From contig VWZL01001362.1 of NCBI GenBank assembly GCA_013396915.1, positions 381,011 through 445,010 of the forward strand: DNA of 64,000 nt, written 5' to 3'. This DNA is from Stercorarius parasiticus. Lineage: Eukaryota; Chordata; Aves; Charadriiformes; Stercorariidae. Under the pieces are notes generated by a model. It ran no database searches, was not told the DNA's origin, and saw nothing but the letters and a program-made list of their open reading frames with translations. The translations under genes and the position numbers were made by a program. Numbering within the stretch: position 1 is the first letter of the stretch; each line of letters begins with the position of its first letter. This document shows, piece by piece, positions 28,001 to 40,000 of the stretch.

Positions 28001-31000
28001 AGAAGCATTATCAGTCTACAAGAAGCAAACAACAAGAAAGGACAACATTACAAAGTAATAAAAATTTAAGAGCTGGCTGACTAGACTGCTAGACGTAGGT
28101 GGAGTCTGTGTCTGCTGGAGAACCAGAAGTGCAAAGTAATTTGTCTCTTTAACAATAGATGATTGCGTGATGACTCCTGTATATGAACTATTACTAAAAA
28201 GCCTGCTTAGACAGAGACTGCATCATCTCCCGTCTCTAGCACCACACAAACCCATTTCTTTACAAAATCTGAATGTACCTATGCCTATCTGAACTTTTTG
28301 CAAAGTCTCAAATCCACTCACATGGGATATGATGGATTTAACATTGTTAGATAATATCGCACTTTTCCTGCATACATCATTTTATGAGAAGTGTCACACA
28401 AAATATTTTTCTGCTTTGTGCTATGATAATCTCATTGTTTCAAACTTCTTAATGGCCATGACTCAGCTTTTTTAAAACATGCATTACACAAATAACCTTC
28501 ATACACAGGCTGTACAGCTGAACACTTGGAAGCCACCTAGCACACAGACTTCAAACATTGCTTAGTGCTCTGCCCCATAATAGTTCATTTCAGTTCAAAA
28601 TATATGGTTGTTTCAGCACTCTGCAAGCATTAAAATAAGTGAGGACACTTCCTACACAACATAATAAGACAAGCCTCAACAGATTTCCCAGATCAGTCTT
28701 ACTGAAATCACCACAGAAGCTAATATACTATTAATGACCAAGGCAAGCATGGTATTCTGAGCGGTGAATAGCGTAACGCTTCCTTACTTCTGATGGTAAC
28801 GTGTTGTTGGTCACAGGCTTTGATGGATCATGCGACACTGCTAAGGTTCCTGTGGAAGTTGTCCCAGCCACTGTCAGTTTTGCTGCATCGGCAACTTCTC
28901 CATTGGGTAATATCCCATCAGCAAACCAAACACGCCTTTGTTCTCTAGGTTGAGCCACTAGAGAGAACATAAAAAAGTTGGATTTAAGATCTCACAGCAA
29001 CACTGACTGGAAAATTTGACTACAGAAGAGCAAAACTGAAAAAAAAAAAAAAAGATATAGAGAAACGTGGGCTGTAAGGGACTTAAGACATCATCTAGTG
29101 CATTCCCTATGGCAGCATCAAGTATGAACACATCCAATGAGAGTAGTTTACTTGTCCTTAAAACCTGATGTCCCTTCTGAGGGCAGGAATATCACGACTG
29201 GCATTAGCTAGAGTATTTGAAATGGATAAAGTGCAGATATTCTTTCCAAATTCTTACTACAGGTTAAATTGAAAGAAAAAAGAAGTACTTTTACCTTCTG
29301 CTCCAGGATGCTTTAAAACTCCCACGGGTACCATGACAGTGGGAGGCGGAGAGCTCAGGGCGCCCGAGGCCTGAGCCTGCTGCAAAGGAGGGATAGTAGA
29401 ACAGTATTCAGCGGGATTATTAGGGTTAGGACTCTGGCTTGAGGCACTCATCATGTTCTCCCAGGCTTGAGCTAAAGCAAACAAAGAACAAGAAACGTGA
29501 GCACAGACGAAGGTATCTAACAGTCCAAAACACTGTTAGGTTCTCAGCTACAGTAGGTATGGACCCTGCCACCTCCAAAGACCATCTCTCTTGCTTTATT
29601 TAAAAGCCCAGGAGACTGTAATTAAGCAAGAAAATGCATAACGGGAGAAGAAACAGCGCTGGTCCTATACAATAACAATATCAGTTCATATAGAAATATT
29701 TTCTGAAATGTGTAACAATACACTTTGACCGGAATGATGCTTAGTTCCTCATGCTTCATTTTGTTTCCTCTTCAAAGATTTAATTGAAAACACTCAGTTC
29801 TTATATATATGTATATTTATCACACTATGGACAGATGGACATTCCTATTACAAATGTTTTATAACCTACAGGACACTTGATCAGATTTATGTTTTGTATA
29901 TGAGAAAAAGCACCTTGCATTTCTTTATGTCCAGGACAGATCACTACAGATGAACAACTTATATTCTTAACTACAAAAAAACCCCTTATGCTACTAATTC
30001 TGAAGGCATGACTTGAGCCTTAACTCAATTGCCCAAACCATAACACATAAAACTTCTTTGTCAACAACATCCATCACAGGGAAATCTCTCCTCTAGCTAG
30101 TGAAACAGAATGTATCTCCACAGTACAACTACTTTTTCATCTATGACGAAAACTTGTAGCTATGCAAGGTACCAGAAAATTCTTACGTGTGCTTGCATCT
30201 TCAGTCATATTAGTATGTTACAAATAAATGCATTCCTCTAGTCAAGCATAAATATCATGCCACCTAAGCTCTCAGAGCAGCTATAAAGCCTGAATAAATC
30301 ATGTGTATCTTTGGGTTCCTTTGGCTATGAATTGTCAGAAAAACAAGGTGAAAATATCAAGACCAAAAAAATCCTAACAGAACACAACAGAGCACAAACC
30401 CCTCCTGCTTCCTCCCATCAACCTGCAAAACCAATAGAGTGAAATGCCTGCCAATGGAAAAGGTATTAACATTTCCATTTGAGAAGATTAATTAAATGGA
30501 ATATTTTTTTTAACAGCAATTCTGTATTCATTTAGAAATAAAAGTGTTAAAAATGCACACAGAAAAGTTACATCTCTAGGATCCCTTTATTAGAAAAGTC
30601 CTAGCACGGTAAAAGAACATTTTTAAAGCCTTTTCTAAATCAAGCAAAGTGCCAACTCAGCATCTGTATCAATTGAAAATACTACAAAAATAGCATTTGA
30701 AACTTTATTAAACACATAGCCTGCCTGTGGAAAAGTGCCAGAAAACATACAACCCTCCCCCCACACCCCAGTGAAACACAAACCAGATACCAAGCAACCA
30801 AATTAAGTAACTATTTTTAAAGTGCGATTCCTACTCCTGGTTCCAAGACTGTGCAAAGATTAATGCTTAACCTGCTGCACTGAGTGGAAAAAAACCAAAC
30901 CTGTACCGACAAAGAAACTGCAAGGATCAGGAGGGATCACATCTGATCAGGCTACAGGTTAACTAACCAGTAACCAAGAGCATCAGCACAAAGCACTGCA

Positions 31001-34000
31001 GCAGGGATAGACACAGAGAGGCAGCCCAGGGCAAATACACCTAAGTATGCAAGCAGCACTCTCCCTGTAATAAACCAAGCAGTGGTGTCACTGTTCGCTG
31101 CCTTTTTACAAGAACACTTCTGGTTTCAACTGAAATATTTTCAGGTTCTTCCCTTCCCCCAGATGCAAGCAAATCCTACTCACCGCCAAAAGGAGACAGC
31201 TGTCTTTTGCCAGGTGTATGTGTATGTAATTCCTTGTTATTGTATACCTTGAAATATGCTAATTTCTCCATCTCAAAATTTAGCATTTAGCACCCCTTAA
31301 ATGTCATCATCAGGACTCGGTTTCAATTTCTAGATATTACAACCTCCAATTTCCTGTCACCTTACACATTTGGCCTACAGTAAAGAATTATTAATAATTC
31401 AAACCTACCACTGCCAACTGGTTAATCTTTGAAACAGAAAAAGATTACTCCTGTTTAATAACAGAAACTATCTACTAATTTTGGATGCTTATCTCAAAAC
31501 TAAGCACTCAGTTTCTTTCACCCGAACCTGCATAATACTGAACTTCTTTGGAGAAAAAATAAAGCTATGTGCATCCACGTCTAGTTAGATGCTCAACAAA
31601 TTAACAGATCTTTCTGAAAATAGCAGCCCAAATAATCTACTATACAGTAACATGTAAAGATAACATCAAAATTACCTTGTCTGAACACTGACATAAACCA
31701 GAATTTTCCTAATTCTTGGTTAAAACTATAGCAGCAACCTTTTATCAGCCTCCAAAGTTTAACTAAACATTTGCAGCAATGGAGATTCCATGATAACTGT
31801 TCAGTAATTGTTAGAATAGTTAGTTATCCTAATGTTTAGAAGTTTACAATTAGAACCTGGATTTGTCTCACTTCTTATTCTACCTACAACACATTAGAGT
31901 GCGCCTGTCAGACCTTCCTCTACATTTGAAGTAACTTCTGTCATCAAGTTTCAGTTATACCTCGAGATCAAGTCACCTATTCACCTTTCCATTAATAAAC
32001 CAAAGACAGAGTGCCTGGAATTTCTCATGATGTGACAGGTTTTCTCATGATTTAAGCACTCACATGGATCCTCTCACAACCTAATCGAATATTTCTGCCT
32101 TCTCAATTCAAGACATAAAAACTGAATATTGAGTCTTTCAGCAACAGCTGTCTCGGTGTCATGGAAATAAGTCAATCGGACAGCATAATCACCCAAAGGT
32201 AACTGCCAGCTCAGGAAATTCTTGAAATTTTCAGAAGCCTCAACAAACAGTGGGAAGAATACTCTGTGTTTGCCCACATTTATACCACATGTCTAAAGTG
32301 TTAGTACTACAAAGGACAACACACAAAATAGATTCCATGGCCCTTTGGTCAAAACCAAACACAGTCTTTCCTTAGACCAAGCAGAGGTAATATAGCTTCT
32401 TGTTTGTTCTACTTGTTAACTCCATAACTCTTGTGACCTGTCTCTTATTTCCCATTTTCACATCAGGCTTTTAGCCACAGCACAGTCCTGGGTTTGACAG
32501 ACTCTCCAGTAACATGCCCAAAGCAATAATCCAAACTCAGTTGTCCACATCGGTGGACAGATTTTTAGACAAGGCCTCCTACTCTAGTGCCAAGGAGTTA
32601 AGAAGGAAGAAGAGTTGGATTAATTTGTGGATAAATAGGACTTTCCCAATTTCCTATAGTGCATAATGTAGAAGAGGCACAACTGCATTACTCTTCTCTT
32701 TGGCATTCCATACAAAAGTGTAACAGGTTATCCACTCAGGCATCAAAGGACAAAGAGAAGGCTCCTGAATTAAAAACAAAAAAAACCTAAAAAACCACAA
32801 AAAAACATCACAGTTTCGGCAATCCTGGTATAGCACTTACAAACGAAAGCTTCCAAACTTATCGCAACCTTACCAGTTTTTGCTTTCTGTTAATCACATT
32901 TAGTTTAGGAACCCCATGCCCCACAGGGATTCCACCCTGATCTCTCAAGGACCTTTGCTGTTTTATCATACTTACCCATACAAATAAAGTATTTGGATTT
33001 TATTTTTTTTAAATACTATCACTGCAGCTCAACACAGAGCCAGTGAAGCCCTGCATCTCAGATTCTCTTTCCACTTACCATTCATTAGAACTGAATGGCA
33101 GATTACGCAGACTCTGGCTTCCTTTCGATCCATGTACAGCAACTTGCACTTCAGGCTGCAGCACGCTGCACAAAAAACCTGAAACCAAAGGGGAAACAAC
33201 TTAAGTGTTGTTCAAAAATATGTGATGAACGGATGAGTTCAGACAAGAGAATATCTGTAAAGCTCTAGACATGCAAAATAAGGTGGCAAATTACCAGTCT
33301 TTTCCCATTAAAGCCACAGCAACTAATACCCGCCCAGGATGCCTTTCCTACTAATTCTGATGAAGCAGTATTACATGGAACACATAAATGCATGTTGTAC
33401 TGATACTGCACAGTGGTGTTTTTGAAATATGTTTGGCATAAACCACAATGGCTTAATAAATTCCTACCACTCTACAATCCCTCACAGAATTAACAACGTG
33501 GGAATTAATTTCAGTCTTTCTAGAATTCTAGAATTAACTATGTTTAAATGCACAGGTTTTCTCTACACAACAGATTGCTGTGGCACAGATTAATTCAAAC
33601 AAGTAATTTTTATTTGCAGCAAGGCAATTCATCTATATTAGCAACTCTAGATTTTTTATGTCTTCATACATAACAAGTTGGGACTGAAGTGGATATATGA
33701 AAATGTTTTAAGTATTGGACACATAAAATGACATCTAAAAAAGCTGACTGACATTGGTACTGCAAGGAAATCTTGCTCCATTTATACGTTTTTTTAAAAA
33801 GTTCGTATTTACATGATTACAAACACTACAGCATCACAACACTAGAGAGAAATTAAGAACTGCATTTTACGCACACTGGCTGCTAAAGGGGCGATGCGGT
33901 GCAAAATCCCTGGGGGAACAACCTGCTGTGGAGATGCAGTTGCATTGCTAGCGCTTCTCACCTGAACCAGCTCTAACAATTCCCCAGTCCTGGGCAGGAA

Positions 34001-37000
34001 ACAGTGGTGAGGCTTCCTCCAGACAAGCAAAACCATAAAACATGAGCACAGCTTGTGTACCAAAACAAACCCTTGCATGCAGATATGATCCTACAATAGC
34101 AATTGCAATCTCAAAATCCTGCAGAACAGACAAATCAGGGTGCCCTAATGACTTCTTATGTGTTTTAAAGAGTATTTTCTTTGTTTAAAAAACCAAGTAT
34201 TTCCTCAGGGTTATTATTCAGGTGACATCTGAAGATAACTGATGAATACTCGTTTCATGTAGAAAGGTAATGTCACACTCAGGAAGTCTAGAAACAGCAG
34301 CAGCTACCTAACAGATGAGTTCAGATACCAAGAGAGAATTTCAAATTTTAATTATAGGTGGATATTATAGTGACAATTCACTATGCATTATTATGATCTG
34401 TAATGCTTTCTTAATCCAAAAAATTATTCCATCATCACTTCAACAGCAGTATTTCTGTAATATAGACAAGAAACTACATAGGATTCTCATATACAAATAG
34501 ACGGAAACCTAACAAAATTTCAACCAAGTTAAAGATCACATGAAATTACGACCACTTAGTAGCCTTTTAGTGGCAAGTGTTTAAAATAGGCACATACAAC
34601 ATGAGCTCTGAGTTCACCATGAGAGCTGAAAATCGAATGTGAAGAAAGAACAGGTCACCCTGTCTCATTTCAACCACTTTTAATGTTTCCTAATTATGTC
34701 AACTTAAACATTTCAGAAACAAAATATAAGTGTGTGTACACTGCCATTTTTATGCAAAAATAAAAACAACCCTTCCACATATGTGAAAACCTTTTAAAAA
34801 ACAAATGTACTTTAAAAATCTAATTTCTGCATTTACACCTTAACCTACTTTACAAGCATTCTAGGGAATATTAGTAACAACATCACAGCATATTTTAGAG
34901 ACATTTGACATCATTTCAGTTCTCTGGGAGAAACTTCCAGCCGTAAGTTCAGTATTGAACATAGAAAAGTCAATGTCTTCAACCATAAACGAAGGACCAA
35001 CACAAATTAATACCTAATTTAGGACCCTTTATCAAACAACGCGTTCTGCATTCAGCAAAGCTCCCAAGTGCAACGATCTAAATATTAAAAGACAAAACAG
35101 ACACAATGACAGAGTATCTACCCTTCCTCTCTTAGGCTCCGTAAGGTTTCTAACAGTAGTAATGCAGAGGAAGAACACAAGGCAGCACAACTGACAATTC
35201 AGTCTTGTTATTAGCAATCACCACGTCACTATCTCAGTATTTCATGCTATAAAAAAATAACATAGTTCTGTCAAAGCAAGTTTTTACGTTACTAGGGTTT
35301 TCAGGTTCACTGGGAATTGTTAAAGCACTAGTTGCTAGGGGGGTTGGGTTTTTTTAATATTTTATTGGAAAAATATAGTTTTGGTTGTCAGTAAAAAGAC
35401 AACATATAAATATTCTGGTTTTCCTATCAAGGATGATTGTTTCATCTGACAATAGAAAATACATAAATACATAAGGTAAAATTTATGAATGTGTTCACAC
35501 ACATTTTTCAGGTCCTTCATTTTAATTCAAAATTTACTGTAAGTGTATTACTTTCTACCACTCCCCTGAGGTCCCTATCTTCCATTAATTTTGCAATTAT
35601 TATCCTGAAATTAAAAACCGAAACAGAGTTCCCAGGTGCCACTCAACTATTTTAAAGTGCAGTTTTCACTCCCAAATCAGACAGACACATTCACCCCTAC
35701 TACAATGTTTTGTCATGATGCTAATAAAACTTAAAAATAAACTGTTGTGCTAAAGCTTGTGCTCAAAAATATCTAGTCCCATGACTCCTCCTAGAAACAA
35801 CTAATTGCAAGAGCTGAAGACACTAATCTCCCCAGTTCTTTAAGTGAGATTCAAACATTTAACAGAAACAGTGGAAGTGTCACTGTGATTGAGTACCTTC
35901 ACCACAGGCACATGGTCAACATGACTTGCTTTGGGGATGGTTACCTTAACCAGAAAGCAGGAGCGGACAGCTGAGAACAGCTATGTCTCAAGCCACTACG
36001 CCATTAAAGCTTGCCTGTTAAAGCCTTTGGTCTCTTTTCTTCCAGAATCATTACAGGAATTAACTGTTGCAAAGCAATCTGCAGTAAGTGCTAAGCATTG
36101 TTTGACTTATACTGATTCTTAGTAGTTATTAGTAAGTGCTTTTTTTTAGAGAAAACAACATACGAAGGCATGAAATACCAGAATTTTCTGCCACATCTGT
36201 TGACTGCACATGTGCAAATTTGGCCCAGACAAAATCTAGCTAACAAAAGCTTCTAGAAACAAGTCGTGCTGGGGATCATTGTAAGAACACTCTGAGAATA
36301 TTAAATGCTAATATGTGACGTATTTTTCACATCTGAGAAACAAGTTTGTCTACAGAGCAGAGGGACCTTTTATTTTATCTGTTCCACACATATCACCCAA
36401 AACAATGCTGGTTGTTCTTCTCAAGGCTTGTCTTCAGGAGTTTAAAAAAAAAAAAGAGAAGAAAAAAAACCCCACACTACAATTTTTTGGCCTTGCTCTA
36501 TCTGTGCATGTTTTATCCAGTTTGTTTACTGATACTTTCATTTTCTGGTTCTCACTTGTGCAATTCAGGGCTTCAGTCATTACAGGGAAGTAATTAAATC
36601 CAAGCAATGAACTTGTTTAAAACACAAAAATAAAGAGAAAACATTACTGCAAATCAAAATTGTAGTCATATTAGTTAAACTCATAAAGAACAAAAGAATT
36701 ACCTAAATAACTGGGAGTATAAGTTAATATATCAAAGCTAAAATGATGGACATTCCTTTACCTTATATGCTTTACAGATTCTCCTTAACTGCAATGAGAA
36801 AAAGACTGAGCCCTTTGATATTAACCAAAAGGTACACAAAAGGTAGGCGTGTACATCATATGATGCTTATTGATCCCTTGTGGTTACTAGCTCCACATCA
36901 GGACTGCAAGAGGATGGGCAGAAGCAAGCAGCTGGAAGTCCTGGCCCAGTGCACAATGAATGCCTGCTTAGCTTTTAAAAGTGTTCTGGGAAAGATTTTT

Positions 37001-40000
37001 CAGCATGTCTCAAAATCAAATTTGAATAAAATCTACTTATTTGGTACTGCAGTGAAGAGATTGAGTGCTATGCAGCTTGGTTACTGAAGAGACAAATGGG
37101 ACACATACGTAGTCCATTACAGAGGAGCAAGCCTTGGTTTTCTGCTAGGCTGCTTCCAGAAACAGGTGGCATAAGCGTTTGAGCTTCCCAGATATATTTG
37201 CTTCTTTTAGGTCCTTTGTTCAAGTCATTCTGCTTCCCTGCACCCTTCTAGTAGCAAAAGATACCGCTTGTAGCAGTCAGGAGGTCTTTCAATCAACTTC
37301 AGAAACCTTTGGAAAGGGCCTAAATGAACCAAAGTTACTTTTACTCTAGTTTTTAGTGGGCTTTAATATTGCTTTTTCTCTTAAAAATATTCATGAATAT
37401 ATACTTGACAAGACTGTTAGTTTACCACTTTTGAATCATCATATTTTTTCCTACTTCCCATGTGCCACTGACTTGTATTTCAGTAACAAGATACTTGGAA
37501 ATACTTTACAAGCCAATCGTTTACCATAAACTTGCCACATAATAATTTGTGTTGACCTAGATGGCACATACGTAAAATGAAAAAAAAAGTCAACAACAAA
37601 ATATTTCTTACACAACACAAGATGATACAGAAATTATGTTTTAGTTGTCTTCATTGCAAAATTTCTCACCATGTGGACATATATCAGGTTACAGATAACT
37701 TACTATATTTTTTTCAAGGAACAAGCGTATATTCTTTAAAATAATGTTAGCAATATGAGAAAAGATAGTAAAGAAGACTTAAAAGAATAGAGTTGATCAG
37801 CCATCTAAACCAGCAGGAACGCCAGCAATTCAACAGCACACGTCCAATTCCCATCAATGTTTCAGTATCTTTAACAGGATTATCGATGTAGCAATTTCTG
37901 CAAACTACTTTCCTGCGCTTAGCCATTTTATAGCAGTTCTACATGAATCCAATGATGTTGATTGTTGCAATCAACTAATACACTGCTCATACAGGCTAAT
38001 AATTCTTTCAGTTATAAATAACAATTAGTTATTCTCCATGAGAACCCTAAACAGGTTACAGCTTAGAAACTCCTTTTTTCGTCACAAATCAAACACAGCA
38101 TTTTAGGAAGAGATGTCACAGCTAACTATAGCCAGTGGCTTAGGAAGTCTTCTGATTTGATTTTAAGCAGTATCAGGAAAAAAGGAGTGCTTTGAGCTTA
38201 CTCACAGAATACAAACTTACCTTCCCACAAGCTCTGCAGTGATGCCTTCTTTTGGTGAATGTAAATCTGGCCTCGCATTTCATACAGTTTGGTGCTTGAG
38301 AATCTGGAACCCAGACTGGAGCCACCTCACCCAAAGTCGTAAAAGGCTTTCTGGCTGGAGCTCCAAACTGACCAGCTCTGAGATCATTATCTGGACTATC
38401 TGGGGCTACTGCAAGGCACGGACTGCTAGAGACTCCAGATTCATACTCTTCCAAATGTTCCCCATTAGTATCAGTACCAGAGGCATTTAAAGATGTTCCA
38501 CCAGGAAAAGCATCAGCTGTATCCCCTAATTGTGTCTTACCAAAGACATTTTTGTTTTTACTATTTCCTCCACAATTTGGGGGAACAAGATCATTTTGTA
38601 AGTGGTCCGATAATGGCTTCGGAATCTGCAGTTTAAGATTTGTAGGTTGTTTAGGTCTTGCACCACCAAAAGGAACACTGATAGATTGCAAATTAGTCAC
38701 TGGTTTTGGTGAAGTTTGCCCTTGCATGGATGAAACCTGACTACAAAGATTACGTAAATAATTTTTCTTTATGTGGTCACCAGTGCTGTTTAAAATAAGA
38801 CCACTCCCTTCTGTGGTCTCATTTCCTCTCTGTTCATAAACATTAGTGTAACATTCTGACTTGCTCTCCTCTATCTCCTTTTCCTCTGTTACTGAGTCTT
38901 CCTTGGAGGGTAAAGTCTTTGGAACATGAGCAACTGGGTTCTGCATTCCATAGGAATCACAACCATTAGACAGAGAGCTTGCCGCTGATGTAGCCATCAC
39001 ATCAGAGAGACTGGACCCTTCAAGCTCATCTATACCAGTCCCTTTTAAGTCTATGCCTGCCTCCATCATCCCATCTCCACCTTCTGTACTATTACTACAT
39101 GCCTCATCAGGCTGTTTCGTCTGCAAAAGTCTTTCATTCTCTCCCAGAGTTTGCTTATTATTCATCTCATTCAACTTGGTCAGTTCCCAATTAGCCATCT
39201 CCTGAGATTCAGGGTAACACTCTGCTGTGCTGAGCAATTCCGTTGTACCAAGATTTTTATCACATTCACTGACTTTGCTTTCAGTGGCATTAACATCCTC
39301 AGGGGCAAAGTGTTCTGCAACAAGTTCCCTGTAATTGCCACTTCCAGCCACGTTAGGTTGACAAGTTTCAGTGAGCCCAGGTAGTCTGGACTGTAACTGT
39401 TGGGTTGTTTCCTGTTCTACGATTAAGCTTCCATTACTTGAACCAGAAGAAGAGTTTTTAGCTTCTAGATCCGTTCTCTGAGGAATGGCTTTACTAGTAA
39501 AATTTTCAACTGATACACAATTTTCTTGCATTTTAACAGTACCATCAACTGGTGTCTGTAAGAGAGTCACTGCATTAATCCCTGCAGTTGTAGCTTCTGA
39601 AAACAGTGAATCTTTACTCATATTAAAATCATCCTTTAATCGAGAGGAGGGGCATGCAACAGTCAGGCTTTCAGATGAAGCGTTAATCAAATGACTTAGA
39701 GAGTCATCTTCAGTGCACAGCCGATTCACTTGCTTTTCTGTATCTGTATCTTTTTCCGTGGATCCATTTACAGTAACACTAAACTGATCACTCTGTCGGT
39801 TTTCATTATCCAGTGTAAAGCTAATAGTGTTCATTAGGGACTGACTGTTGTAATTTTTACAATCCAGCAAATCGCCACTTTGTAGTGTTCTTCTGTCACA
39901 GTTATGCATGACTGCCACCACTAGTACATTTTTCTCCTCTGGCAAGCAAGCTGTATTTCCACATTTCGTTTCTCCCGTTTCCACAGTGTTACACTGATCA

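Noticed and set aside
36743..37087. 114-codon plus-strand open frame in the FYVE-splitting intron
   Set aside because: No family resemblance; a length expected by chance in 64 kb scanned in six frames.
38173..38220. Extension of the large-exon reading frame past GK into 15 more residues
   Set aside because: This is intron read-through: a perfect GTAAGT donor follows AAG, and the true FYVE continuation (VFCAACC) lies at 33178.
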